From an uncultured Chloroflexota bacterium (GTDB taxonomy: Bacteria; Chloroflexota; Anaerolineae; UBA4142; SHND01), in the NCBI GenBank assembly GCA_937870825.1, contig CALMZO010000193.1, positions 1 to 35,046 of the forward strand: DNA of 35,046 nt. The letters run 5' to 3'. Below the pieces are notes generated by a model. That model was given only the letters and a program-made list of their open reading frames with translations, was not told the DNA's origin and ran no database searches. A program made the position numbers and the translations under genes. How positions within the stretch are numbered: position 1 is the first letter of the stretch; each line of letters opens with the position of its first letter. This document shows, piece after piece, positions 24,761-32,855 of this stretch.

Positions 24761-25792
24761 TTATTCGGTGGAGAGATGCACAGAACGTCCCACGCGGGGA
24801 CGCAAGACAAAAAACAAAATCGTCACGCTCATCACGAGCAAAACAAACGCGCTCACGTACAACAACGCGTTTTCAACGAACAAGTTTTCCGCGACGAATG
24901 TGCCGCCGCGCGGAACGTTCACGCGCGGGGTCAAACATTCCGCACATTCGGGCAAGTGTGCGGCGCGCCATGTGTTGTATTGTTCGCGCAGCGACGCGAC
25001 TGCATTTTTTCCGCCAATCGGTTCGGTGACGGAAAGCGCGAGGTATGGCGGATTCGGTTCTTGCGCCGCCGTGTTGCCCAACGTGTTGACTTGGAATTTT
25101 GGTTCGCCGCCGCGCGCCATCATTACGAACGCGGTGGAAGCCGTTTGCTGAACACTATTTTGGTTACACAAGGCGATGCCTTCCGCAGCCGAACCCGCTT
25201 CCAATGCGCGCAAGAATTTGTCCTCTATTGTGGGTTCGCTCTTGAACGCGTTCATTGTTGCGCGCAAAACACTTTCATTCGCCAACCCGCTGCCCATAAC
25301 AATCAACGCATTTGATTCGTCGCGCCATTCGCCTGCGAACCGCGCAACATTCGCGCCCGAAAAACCCGCGCCCTGCACACTGCCATTCTGTAAGGTGATA
25401 ACCCCCCATTGTCGTCGTGACACATCAGCATCTCCTGCCGGACGCGTAATGCGATGAACAATCGTCGGCGCATCCAACGGCGCTTGAATCCACGCGCTCG
25501 CGCGGTCACGCAGCAATGGACTCGCCGCGCCCAATTGCACCAGCGCGCCTTTATCGGGAACGAGCGCGGCGCGATAGTCCAACGGATATTCACTGCACGA
25601 CGCGCCCGCGACGCCCACATCGCCCGTTTGTGAATCCACCGCCACAATCGCCCAACCGTTCGCAGGGGGGGGGGCGACGCTGCACGCGCTGACCACGAAT
25701 AACGCGCATACCGCCAGCAACAATTTTGGAATTTCGAATTTCGAATTTCGAATTCTCTCTGTCACTCCCTCTCTCCTTCTCCATCTCTCCAT
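24761..25792 (-). CDS. DUF1028-like lipoprotein with C-terminal membrane anchor
   Basis: This 343-residue protein has a signal peptide LLLAVCALFVVSACS (lipobox Cys) and then NGWAIVAVDSQTGDVGVAGAS, the DUF1028 opening. A C-terminal transmembrane helix (ALLYVSAFVLLVMSVTILFFVL) and a short Arg-rich tail end it. So a DUF1028-type Ntn-like domain is held outside the cell at both ends. The ATG at 25792 overlaps the stop of the upstream MuiA-like gene (TGATG), but the first 23 residues look like spacer repeat (RNSKFEI) and a GTG at 25765 is a plausible alternative. A 10-nt C tract lies right after the lipobox. The reaction is unknown. Confidence 0.8.
   Translation of the reverse strand: MERWRRREGVTERIRNSKFEIPKLLLAVCALFVVSACSVAPPPANGWAIVAVDSQTGDVGVAGASCSEYPLDYRAALVPDKGALVQLGAASPLLRDRASAWIQAPLDAPTIVHRITRPAGDADVSRRQWGVITLQNGSVQGAGFSGANVARFAGEWRDESNALIVMGSGLANESVLRATMNAFKSEPTIEDKFLRALEAGSAAEGIALCNQNSVQQTASTAFVMMARGGEPKFQVNTLGNTAAQEPNPPYLALSVTEPIGGKNAVASLREQYNTWRAAHLPECAECLTPRVNVPRGGTFVAENLFVENALLYVSAFVLLVMSVTILFFVLRPRVGRSVHLSTE
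25665..25674 (-). repeat. Poly-C (10) tract just after the lipobox codons of the DUF1028 lipoprotein
   Basis: Ten G on the plus strand are ten C in the coding strand, encoding part of VAPPPANG. It is the longest homopolymer noticed in the window. A gain or loss of one base would shift the frame of the whole mature protein, so it is a candidate slipped-strand phase switch, or a sequencing weak spot. Confidence 0.85.
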
Positions 25793-27357
25793 CACAATCC
25801 CACCACTCTCATCTCTTTCGGATACTCCATCGTAAATTCAAATTCAAACTCTGCGCTCTCGCCGCGTTTGAGCTCGCGCCCAAACCATTCGAGTTCGCCT
25901 TGTTCGTTCGGCGAAACTTCGGGCGAGGTGTGATGGAGTTTGACGCGAATGTCGGGATGCGCGGAAACGGGAACTTGGTCGAGAACGGTGATGCGGGCGC
26001 GTTCGAGCGCGGGATTTTCGACGCGGATGCGATACGCGAGATTCGTACGCGCGGTGTTGCCGAGCAAATTTTTATCGGTGACGCGTTTCGTCTCTTTGCG
26101 TTCGACGTGGAGCCGTTCTTCTGCGCCGAGAAAAAATTCGACGTTCTGTTTTGGCACAATCGTTTCGACGTGGCGCGTGCCGACAAAATCCGCGTCGTGA
26201 TACAAATTCACTTGACCCGCCAGCATCAAATAATCGGACGGATTGGTAAACTCGGCGCGCACAAATGCGTGTTCATCCACTTTCGGGGCGCAAAAATAAT
26301 CAATCTGCGCGTCCACGTTCAATGTCGTAATCGTCACTTGATGCGCTTCGCCGTCCGAAGGAATATCGCGCGGCGTTGCAATTTTGTATATCACGCTCGC
26401 CGCGCGGCTTTCAACTTCAGCTTCTTCGTACACCATTTTTTGCAACGGCATTGTGTCGGCTGCCATTGCCATTTCCGCCATCGGCGCGGGCGCCGCTGCC
26501 ATCGGACCAGCCCCGCGCGCGTGCATCATGCGCGGCTGCGGCGGACGATACGCGTCCACACGCCACGGCGGCAATTCCGGTTTGTCGAGTCCCGTCGCGA
26601 GTGTCGCGGTGGAAAGTGTGAGCGTGTAGGGCAGCGTCCAATTCTCGCCCGTTTGTTGGCGCACCTGCGCGAGATAATTCCACTCGACGCGGTTGTTTTC
26701 GAGACGCGCGTCATAGAGCGCGTTCCAACTCGCGTTGTAAATCGTGTACGAGAATTCGATTTCGATTTCGCCCGCCGCGCGCGCGTCCAAGTCAATGTGC
26801 GCGTGAATCGTTTCGCGCGCGGCGGCGCTGCGAACTTTATCGGCTTCGGCTTTTGCCGCGTCAATTTGTTTTTGCAATTCGCGGCGGCGCACGGTGAGGT
26901 CACGCATGATATTGGACGCGGCTTCGTGCGATTGCGACAGGTAATCGAGAACGCCCGTCAAATCGTCGAGCGAAAGTTTGCCGCGCGCGACGCTGCGCGA
27001 AAAATTTTCGCCGCCTTGCGCGCCGATTTGTTTCACAATGGCGAGGCGCTGTGTCCACGCCTCCTGTTCATCGGCGAGAATTTTGTCTTGGTCGAGGAGC
27101 GCTTGCAATTTGTCTTGCGCGTCTTTGGCGGGTCCGGCTTGCGCATCGGTGTCGAGAACGCGCGTGGTGCCAAGACCGGTCAAACGCGCGTTGCCTTTGC
27201 CCGCCGCGCGCACAGACGATTCGTCGAGTGTGTGGGGCAGTGCAACGATGGTCACTTGCTGCGCGCCGGATTCCAACACAATTTTCCCTGTGCGTGTCAC
27301 GCGCGCGCGGTCAGGATAAACGGTGACAGCGGTGAGGTTGGTTTCCAAAATTTTCAT
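25792..27357 (-). CDS. DUF4140/DUF4139 (MuiA-like) family protein
   Basis: This 521-residue protein starts at ATG 27357, 6 nt after GGAG. The N-terminal DUF4140 region begins NLTAVTVYPDRARVTRTG. A coiled-coil stretch (LQKQIDAAKAEADKVRSAA) lies near residues 170-200. The C-terminal DUF4139 region includes FSYTIYNASWNALYDAR and ends in beta-rich text. A Met/Ala/Pro-rich loop interrupts the middle. The family is named after 'mucoidy inhibitor A' but has no defined biochemistry. No signal peptide is seen. Translational coupling to the DUF1028 lipoprotein (TGATG overlap) suggests a shared role at the envelope. Confidence 0.85.
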   Translation of the reverse strand: MKILETNLTAVTVYPDRARVTRTGKIVLESGAQQVTIVALPHTLDESSVRAAGKGNARLTGLGTTRVLDTDAQAGPAKDAQDKLQALLDQDKILADEQEAWTQRLAIVKQIGAQGGENFSRSVARGKLSLDDLTGVLDYLSQSHEAASNIMRDLTVRRRELQKQIDAAKAEADKVRSAAARETIHAHIDLDARAAGEIEIEFSYTIYNASWNALYDARLENNRVEWNYLAQVRQQTGENWTLPYTLTLSTATLATGLDKPELPPWRVDAYRPPQPRMMHARGAGPMAAAPAPMAEMAMAADTMPLQKMVYEEAEVESRAASVIYKIATPRDIPSDGEAHQVTITTLNVDAQIDYFCAPKVDEHAFVRAEFTNPSDYLMLAGQVNLYHDADFVGTRHVETIVPKQNVEFFLGAEERLHVERKETKRVTDKNLLGNTARTNLAYRIRVENPALERARITVLDQVPVSAHPDIRVKLHHTSPEVSPNEQGELEWFGRELKRGESAEFEFEFTMEYPKEMRVVGL

Positions 27358-27487
27358 TGGCGGCTCCTTTGCCGGGTCAAACGACAAAATCGTGTAGAAT
27401 AAAGCGTGGACGAACGCGCGGAGAGTTGCGCCGTATTATCCGTTGAACCAGAACATTTTGCAAACAATTTACGCGCTTGGAGGTCTG

Positions 27488-28423
27488 ATGAAAATTTTGA
27501 TTACAGGCATCACCGGCTTTGTGGGCAGCCATCTCGCGCGCGCACTCGTCGCGCATGGACATGCCGTACGCGGGCTGGTTCGCAAATCGAACGCGCGCGG
27601 GCATCTCGCGGCAGACGTTCCGGTGGAATTTGTGATGGGCGATGTGACGCGTCCCGAAACGCTGCCTGCCGCGATGCAAGGCATGGACGCGGTGGTTCAT
27701 CTCGTCGCGATTGCGTATGAAACGCGCGGCGCGACGTATCAAGCCATCAACGCGCAAGGGACGCGCAATGTCGCGCAAGCGGCGCAAGCGGCGGGCGTGA
27801 AACGTTTTATTCAACAATCCGCGCTCGCGGCAGATTCCAAATCGCCGTACGCGTACTTGAAAAGCAAAGGCGCAGGCGAAGACGCGGTGCGCGCGAGCAA
27901 CTTGGATTGGACGATTGTGCGCCCGTCGGTGTTGGTGGGACCCGAAGATGAATTTGCGAACGCGCTCGCGCGTTGGCTGGTGATTACGCCGCTCGCGTTT
28001 CCACTCGTCGGCGACGGACAGGCGCGTTTTCAACCGTTGTGGATTGAGGACATGGCGAGAATTGTTTCGCAAATTTTGAACGAGCCGCGCACGATTCAGC
28101 AAACGTACAAAGTCGGCGGACCCGAACATTTGACGTACGAAGTGATGGTGAAACAAATTTTGTTTGCGTTGCGGCGAAAACGCGTGTTGTTAAAGGTGCC
28201 GGTGCCGTTGATGACGCCGGTGATTAAAGGGATGGAAATGGTTTTGCCGAAACCGCCCGCGACGACGAGTCTGCTCGAACTGTTGAATGTGGACAATACG
28301 ACGGAACTCGACGCGGTGGAAAAACATTTTGGATTCGCGCCGCGTCGTTTTGCGGAGGTGATTTCGTACATGAATCGGTATCCGTTCAGCAAAGCGTTGC
28401 GTGAAGCGTTTAGCCGCGAATGA
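27488..28423 (+). CDS. NAD(P)-binding SDR, complex I NDUFA9-like family
   Basis: This 311-residue atypical SDR starts at ATG 27488, just after GGAGGT. Residues 1-12 (MKILITGITGFV) with GSHLARAL form the dinucleotide-binding motif. MGDVTRPETL and MDAVVHLVA match the NDUFA9/YfcH-like branch. The usual YxxxK is present as YAYLKSK. The C-terminal part lacks the tight catalytic features of sugar epimerases. Such proteins may act in respiratory complex assembly or as oxidoreductases; the substrate is unknown. An in-frame start at 27443 is less likely. It is divergent from the MuiA-like gene. Confidence 0.82.
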   Translation: MKILITGITGFVGSHLARALVAHGHAVRGLVRKSNARGHLAADVPVEFVMGDVTRPETLPAAMQGMDAVVHLVAIAYETRGATYQAINAQGTRNVAQAAQAAGVKRFIQQSALAADSKSPYAYLKSKGAGEDAVRASNLDWTIVRPSVLVGPEDEFANALARWLVITPLAFPLVGDGQARFQPLWIEDMARIVSQILNEPRTIQQTYKVGGPEHLTYEVMVKQILFALRRKRVLLKVPVPLMTPVIKGMEMVLPKPPATTSLLELLNVDNTTELDAVEKHFGFAPRRFAEVISYMNRYPFSKALREAFSRE

Positions 28424-28475
28424 CCGAGCGAGGATTCTGAGGTTGAGTTTGTTGCAAGAACGAGAGCTCGAACTG

Positions 28476-28484
28476 TGCTAAAAT
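28476..28484 (+). promoter_or_regulatory. Possible extended -10 promoter element for the DUF1269 gene
   Basis: TGCTAAAAT fits an extended -10 (TG-N-TAAAAT). TTGCAA at 28452-28457 is a poor -35 because the spacing is 21 bp. The gene begins 33 nt downstream. Confidence 0.4.
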
Positions 28485-28517
28485 GTTTTACCGTTTCAAG
28501 CGAAAGGAGGAATTGGT

Positions 28518-29066
28518 ATGAGTACACTCATCGCGGTTACCTATCCGAACGAACAGCGCGCTCAAGAGGTGCTTGCCGAATTACGCAAACTCGAGTCACA
28601 GTACTTGATTGATTTGGAAGATGCGGTCTATGTGACCAAAGACGCGAACGGCAAACCGAAATTGCATCAAGCGGTTGACTTGACGCAAGCGGGCGCGGTC
28701 AACGGCGCGTTTTGGGGACTCTTGATTGGTCTGCTCATCACGCTGCCGTTTCCGTTCATGGCGCCGCTCGCGTGGATGGGCATTGCGGCGGCGAGCGCGG
28801 GCGTCGGCGCGCTGTCGGGTGCCCTCGCGGGACGCGCCGCTGACCTCGGCATTGACGATGCGTTCATGGAAAACTTGACCGTGAACATGACGCCCGGTTC
28901 TTCAACGCTGTTTATTTTGGCGCGCAGCGTCACGCTCGACAAAGTGGAACCCGACCTCGCGAAATTTGGCGGCAAAGTGCTGTACACCAATCTAGACAAG
29001 CAAGCCGAAGAAAATCTGCGCGCGCAGTTGGCAGAGAGCGCGGCAGCAGACAATCCCGCACCATAA
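28518..29066 (+). CDS. DUF1269 family membrane protein
   Basis: This 182-residue protein follows AAAGGAGG (28503-28510) with a spacing of 7 nt. Residues 1-60 form a soluble ferredoxin-like part (TLIAVTYPNEQRAQEVLAEL). Two glycine/alanine-rich hydrophobic segments around 62-105 (GAFWGLLIGLLITLPFPFM and a GALSGALAG stretch) follow, with a soluble C-terminus. This matches DUF1269, found widely and often near stress or ion genes, with no known function. It is a single gene ended by its own terminator. Confidence 0.88.
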   Translation: MSTLIAVTYPNEQRAQEVLAELRKLESQYLIDLEDAVYVTKDANGKPKLHQAVDLTQAGAVNGAFWGLLIGLLITLPFPFMAPLAWMGIAAASAGVGALSGALAGRAADLGIDDAFMENLTVNMTPGSSTLFILARSVTLDKVEPDLAKFGGKVLYTNLDKQAEENLRAQLAESAAADNPAP

Positions 29067-29070
29067 TTCG

Positions 29071-29103
29071 AAACCCCGAAGGAAAAATCCTTCGGGGTTT
29101 TTT
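29071..29103 (+). terminator. Rho-independent terminator after the DUF1269 gene
   Basis: Arms 29071-29083 and 29088-29100 are a perfect 13-bp stem with an AAAA loop and a run of six T. It starts 4 nt after the stop codon. Confidence 0.93.
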
Positions 29104-29236
29104 GATGAGGGATGCTTCGTGGATTGTGTGCGCGCCAAAGCAAGCGCCAGGGCGAATCGCCACGATAACGCGTTGTGCCTGGCTCGCGCGCGGGGACTGC
29201 TTTGCTCCACCCGCAATGATATGCCGCGCGGGAGTC

Positions 29237-29264
29237 TTGACAACCGCCGTTTCTCTCTTATAAT
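29237..29264 (+). promoter_or_regulatory. Consensus promoter of the GntR sugar locus
   Basis: TTGACA (29237-29242) and TATAAT (29259-29264), both perfect, are separated by 16 bp. Transcription would start near 29271, exactly at the left edge of the operator-like palindrome. Between the DUF1269 terminator and this promoter nothing else is seen. Confidence 0.9.
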
Positions 29265-29270
29265 GTCCGC

Positions 29271-29286
29271 AGTGGTATAGACCAGT
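29271..29286 (+). promoter_or_regulatory. NagR/DasR-type GntR operator
   Basis: AGTGGTATAGACCAGT matches the known HutC-subfamily dre-type consensus (ACTGGTCTAGACCAGT) at 14 of 16 positions. It covers the predicted transcription start and precedes a gene for a HutC-type GntR regulator, so autorepression is likely. A second, looser inverted repeat (CCAGT, 9-nt gap, ACTGG) extends to about 29300. Confidence 0.75.
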
Positions 29287-29311
29287 ATTGACAGGACTGG
29301 CTCCCTTCTTC

Positions 29312-30073
29312 ATGCGAACCTCTGCCGCAATGCGCTTGCGCCGCGAAGCGCCCGACCCACTGTACGTCCAGTTGAAAGACACTCTTGCCCAAGATATTCA
29401 CGCGGGGAAATATGCCGCGCATCAGCGCTTGCCTTCCGAACGCGAACTCTCGGACAAGTACCGCGTAAGCCGCATGACGGTGCGGCAGGCGTTGCTTGAC
29501 CTCGCGCATGATGGTGTGATTTATACGCGCGTAGGCAAAGGCACATTCGTTGCCGACCCGAAAATTGATCAGCCCTTGCGAATGGTTACGGGCTTTACGC
29601 AAGATACGCGCGCGCGCGGCAGCAAACCATCCAGCCGCGTTCTTGAAGCGCGCGTGATTCCCGCGACACCCGAAGTGGCTGCCGCGCTGCGTTTGTTGCC
29701 CTCTGCCGAAGTTGTGCTTTTGTCGCGCGTGCGTTTCACGGATAAAATTCCGCTCGCAATTGAAAATGCCTTTCTGCCGCTCGCGCTCGTCCCCAATTTG
29801 TTGAAACACAATTTCGCCGTGACGTCGTTGTACCACGTACTCCAGACCGAGTACGGCTTTACGCTGCATCACGCCGAACAAACGATTGAAGCCGCGCTGG
29901 CGACACCGCGCGAAGCTGAGCTGTTGAAAATTTCTCCGGCTGCTGCCGTTCTTCGCATGCAGCGTCTCACCGTTCGCCGCGACGGTACGCCGATTGAATA
30001 TGTCTTGTCCGCGTATCGCGGGGACCGTTACAAATTCCGTTTGCATTTGCCCGCGCCGAGTGGCGCATTTTGA
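29312..30073 (+). CDS. GntR-family regulator, HutC subfamily (UTRA domain)
   Basis: The protein is about 253 residues from ATG 29312; ATG 29330 and TTG 29288 are alternatives, none with a clear ribosome binding site. The N-terminal winged helix reads PLYVQLKDTLAQDIHAGKY, then LPSERELSDKYRVSRMTVRQ and ALLDLAHDGVIYTRVGKGTFVA. The rest is a UTRA effector domain ending YKFRLHL, which in this subfamily binds phosphosugars or similar ligands. The operator-like site on its promoter is of NagR/DasR type, so an amino-sugar phosphate effector is plausible but unproven. The downstream ABC importer genes are the likely targets. Confidence 0.9.
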   Translation: MRTSAAMRLRREAPDPLYVQLKDTLAQDIHAGKYAAHQRLPSERELSDKYRVSRMTVRQALLDLAHDGVIYTRVGKGTFVADPKIDQPLRMVTGFTQDTRARGSKPSSRVLEARVIPATPEVAAALRLLPSAEVVLLSRVRFTDKIPLAIENAFLPLALVPNLLKHNFAVTSLYHVLQTEYGFTLHHAEQTIEAALATPREAELLKISPAAAVLRMQRLTVRRDGTPIEYVLSAYRGDRYKFRLHLPAPSGAF

Positions 30074-30165
30074 AAATTCCTGAGGAGGTGCAATTCACAA
30101 TTCACGAACACAAAAGAATATTTTCCATTTCAACAACCGTTTCGATTTCAAGGAGGAGAAGAACG

Positions 30166-31635
30166 ATGAAAAAAGTTTTCGTACTAGGCGCACTGATTCT
30201 CGCGCTCGCGGTGATTGCGATTGCGTGTGCGCCCGCCGCGCAGCCAACCGCGCCGCCGCCGACGGCAATGCCGCAACCGACAGCCGCGCCCGCGCAGCCG
30301 ACTGCGGTCCCCGCGCAACCAACAACTGCCGCAGCGCAACCGACCGCTGCCGGAGCAGCAACCGCCGTGCCAACGCCGAAACCCACCGTGGAGCGTCAAG
30401 CCAAAGGCGGCGACATTCGCGTGAGCAAGAGCGGATACAAAGGAACGTTGAATTTGTGGGTGTTGGGTTATACGCACGGCAATGCGTTCGCGAATCCGTT
30501 CGACAACGCAGTCGCGCAATTCATGAAAGAAAATCCTGACATCAAAGTGGAAATCACCGGCTATCCACCGAACGACGAAGGGTTCACCAAACTGACGACA
30601 GCGCTCCAAAGCGGTCAAGGCATTGACCTCTTGCGTTTGCCGTCGGACCGTTTACCCGGATTCGTCGCCGATGGTTTGATTGACCCGATTGACGATTATA
30701 TGACCGACGCGGACAAGGCAGACATTTTGCCGAATGTGCTGCAAGTGGTGCGCGTGGGCGACGGCAAAGCGTACGCATGGCCCCTCTGGGTTGTCCCGAT
30801 GGGCATGTACTTGAACAAAGATGTGTTCGCCGAAGCGAATGTTCCGATGCCGCCAAAGGATTGGACGTGGGACCAGTTCGTGGACGCCGCGAAAAAGACG
30901 ACGTTCAAACGCGCGAACGGCGATCAGGTCTATGGTTGGGCTGGTTTCGTCGACCCGGGTGTTGTGAATACGTGGGCGCTGTGGATGAATCAAGACCCCA
31001 GCGTGCGCGCGGTTCGTGCCGACGGCACGTACGGATACAATTCCGAAGCCGCGTACGCGGGACTGCAACGCATCGCCGACCTCGCACTCGTTCACAAAGT
31101 GACGCCGCCCGATTTTGGTTCGATGAAAGACGCGGACGTGAAAGGTGGTTTCACGAATAAATCTATCGCGATGATTGTGGACGCAACCGGTCCCGCGGCG
31201 CAATTCAAGGGCGCGGGCGTGAACTTTGAAATCTATCCGATTCCGACCTTCAACGGCAACAAACTCACCGTCGGCGCGGTCGGTCTCATCGCCATCGCGA
31301 AACAATCGGACGCGGTGAAACGCCAAGCCGCGATGGACTTGGGGCGTTATCTGACGAGCTCTGCGGTGCAAGAAGATGTGCCGCCCGGCAGCAATGTGCC
31401 AACCGGTTTCTTTCTTGCCCCCGGCGCGCGCAAATCGGTGCAAATTGTTGAACCCCTCAACAAATTCATTCCGGTTCTGCCCGATATGTGGATTACGCCG
31501 CTCGTGGTGGATTGGGCAAAATTCACCCGCCTCTTTCACCCGGAATACCAAAACATCATTTTTGGTAAAACGACGCCCGCCGACGCGATGAAGAAAATCG
31601 AAGCCGAAGCGAAAACGTACTTGGGCGCGAAATAG
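30166..31635 (+). CDS. Extracellular solute-binding lipoprotein, family 1 (CUT1 sugar importer)
   Basis: This 489-residue protein starts at ATG 30166, 7 nt after AGGAGGAG (30151-30158). It has a lipoprotein signal (lipobox IAIAC, Cys21), then a Pro/Thr/Ala/Gln-rich linker to about residue 75. The family 1 fold follows, with TLNLWVLGYTHGNAF, the ALQSGQGIDLLRLPS region and PMGMYLNKDVFAEANVPMPPKDWTWDQF, as in maltose or N-acetylglucosamine type binders. It delivers a sugar, possibly an amino sugar or oligosaccharide, to the permeases downstream. The ligand cannot be read from sequence. It is separated from the first permease by the large palindromic element. Confidence 0.9.
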   Translation: MKKVFVLGALILALAVIAIACAPAAQPTAPPPTAMPQPTAAPAQPTAVPAQPTTAAAQPTAAGAATAVPTPKPTVERQAKGGDIRVSKSGYKGTLNLWVLGYTHGNAFANPFDNAVAQFMKENPDIKVEITGYPPNDEGFTKLTTALQSGQGIDLLRLPSDRLPGFVADGLIDPIDDYMTDADKADILPNVLQVVRVGDGKAYAWPLWVVPMGMYLNKDVFAEANVPMPPKDWTWDQFVDAAKKTTFKRANGDQVYGWAGFVDPGVVNTWALWMNQDPSVRAVRADGTYGYNSEAAYAGLQRIADLALVHKVTPPDFGSMKDADVKGGFTNKSIAMIVDATGPAAQFKGAGVNFEIYPIPTFNGNKLTVGAVGLIAIAKQSDAVKRQAAMDLGRYLTSSAVQEDVPPGSNVPTGFFLAPGARKSVQIVEPLNKFIPVLPDMWITPLVVDWAKFTRLFHPEYQNIIFGKTTPADAMKKIEAEAKTYLGAK

Positions 31636-31648
31636 TTACGCTTGTCAT

Positions 31649-31865
31649 TTGTCATTGCGAGTGATGGGATGGTGAACGGTTTTTGTTCACCATCCCATCA
31701 CGAAGCAATCTCAATGTTCGGGTGAAGGAAAATGCTTTGTGGTGAGAGGACGTCCATTTGACGTCTACTCACCACAAAGCTGCATCTTGCGATTCGCGTG
31801 TGAGATTGCTTCGTGTTGAAATTGCAAACAAAAACCATTTGCAATTTCAATCCTCGCAATGACAA
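31649..31865 (+). repeat. 217-bp nested palindromic element able to form a four-way junction
   Basis: Five perfect inverted-repeat pairs are nested: outer stem 31649-31661 with 31853-31865 (13 bp); hairpin A 31662-31677 with 31685-31700 (16 bp); inner stem 31701-31713 with 31801-31813 (13 bp); central hairpin 31734-31746 with 31768-31780 (13 bp, plus a GACGTC inner stem); hairpin C 31816-31828 with 31838-31850 (13 bp). Outer stem, A, inner stem and C meet with at most 2 unpaired bases, which is a Holliday-junction-like layout. Each half is bounded by TTGTCATTGCGAG and CGAAGCAATCTCA text, so it looks like two inverted copies of a dispersed repeat. It lies between binding-protein and permease genes. 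Confidence 0.9.
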
Positions 31866-31884
31866 CGCAAGGAGAGTGCGAACG

Positions 31885-32781
31885 GTGACCTCAGTTCAAC
31901 AATTTTTTAAAAAGTACGGCTGGAGCTATTTGTTCATCACTCCCAGTCTCATCACGTTCGCGGTCTTTACCCTCTTTCCCGTTGTTTGGTCTTTTGTCAT
32001 TTCCTTTCAAGATTATTCACTCGTACGCGGTGGCACGTTTGTTACGCCCTTGTGGGCAAATTACACCACCGCGTTCACAATGCTCAACGGCATCTTTGTC
32101 ACTTCGATTCGCAACACTATTTTCTACACCGTCTTTACGGTTACATCGAATATCGTGTTCGGTCTCGTTCTCGCGTCGCTGATTCAACCGTTGAGCAATC
32201 GCATGCGAACGTTTTTTCGCGCGGCGTACTATTTGCCCGCCGTCACGAGCGCGCTCATCATCGGTCTCACATGGGCGTACATTTACAACGCGCAGTGGGG
32301 CTTTGCCACGTATCTCACGCGCGCGTTGGGCTTGCCGCCGATTCGCTGGCTGTCGGACCCCGACATTGCGCTTGCTAGCATCACCCTTTCCGCCATCCTC
32401 ACCTTGCCCGCCACCGCGATTGTCTTGTTCAGCGCGGCGATGGGCGCGATTCCCAAAGAATATTACGAAGCGGCGGAACTCGACGGCGCGAATCCGATTC
32501 AACGCTGGTGGAATATCACCGTACCGCTTTTGAAATCCACAACGCTCTATCTTGTCGTGTTGTACACCATCGCGAGTTTTGAAGTCTTTGAACGCATCTA
32601 TATCATGGTGCCGAGCGGCGTCGGCAATTCCACCCAAACCATCGTCACGCAAATTTACAACAACGGTTTCAAAGAATTTGATTTTGGCATCGCCTCCGCG
32701 CAGGCGTTCGTCCTCTTTGCAATCATCGCCGTCGTTGCAATTTTCCAATTTCGCGCGTTCCGCAGTGATGTCGAGTATTGA
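31885..32781 (+). CDS. CUT1 ABC transporter permease (MalF/UgpA-like)
   Basis: This 298-residue protein is read from GTG 31885 with AAGGAG 10 nt upstream. The frame is open further left, but that part is the palindromic element. Six hydrophobic segments are seen, the first SYLFITPSLITFAVFTLFPVVWSFVISF. The EAA loop for ATPase contact reads EYYEAAELDGANPIQRWWNITVPLLK. With the next gene it forms the sugar channel. No ATP-binding protein is encoded nearby, so a shared MsmK/MsiK-type ATPase from elsewhere is likely, as is common for CUT1 systems. Confidence 0.92.
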   Translation: MTSVQQFFKKYGWSYLFITPSLITFAVFTLFPVVWSFVISFQDYSLVRGGTFVTPLWANYTTAFTMLNGIFVTSIRNTIFYTVFTVTSNIVFGLVLASLIQPLSNRMRTFFRAAYYLPAVTSALIIGLTWAYIYNAQWGFATYLTRALGLPPIRWLSDPDIALASITLSAILTLPATAIVLFSAAMGAIPKEYYEAAELDGANPIQRWWNITVPLLKSTTLYLVVLYTIASFEVFERIYIMVPSGVGNSTQTIVTQIYNNGFKEFDFGIASAQAFVLFAIIAVVAIFQFRAFRSDVEY

Positions 32782-32783
32782 AC

Positions 32784-32844
32784 AGTAAGCAGTAATCAGT
32801 GGTCAGTATTCAGTCTGATTACTGACTTCTGATTACTGCTTACT
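32784..32844 (+). repeat. 16-bp perfect inverted repeat of CAGTAATCAG type between the permease genes
   Basis: Arms 32784-32799 (AGTAAGCAGTAATCAG) and 32829-32844 are perfect reverse complements. A third partial copy (CTGATTACTGACT) lies in the loop. It is the same unit family as at 2200-2250 and fills the spacer before the second permease. Confidence 0.8.
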
Positions 32845-32855
32845 AGCACCTCAGA

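Noticed and set aside
25726..27402. Long plus-strand open frame (558 codons) opposite the MuiA-like gene
   Set aside because: It is Arg/Phe/His-rich with no family resemblance, and mirrors a well-supported minus-strand gene. High-GC codon bias leaves antisense frames open.
31649..31865. Insertion sequence or integron-type attachment site
   Set aside because: There is no transposase or integrase gene nearby and no target duplication was seen; it is better described as a structured dispersed repeat.
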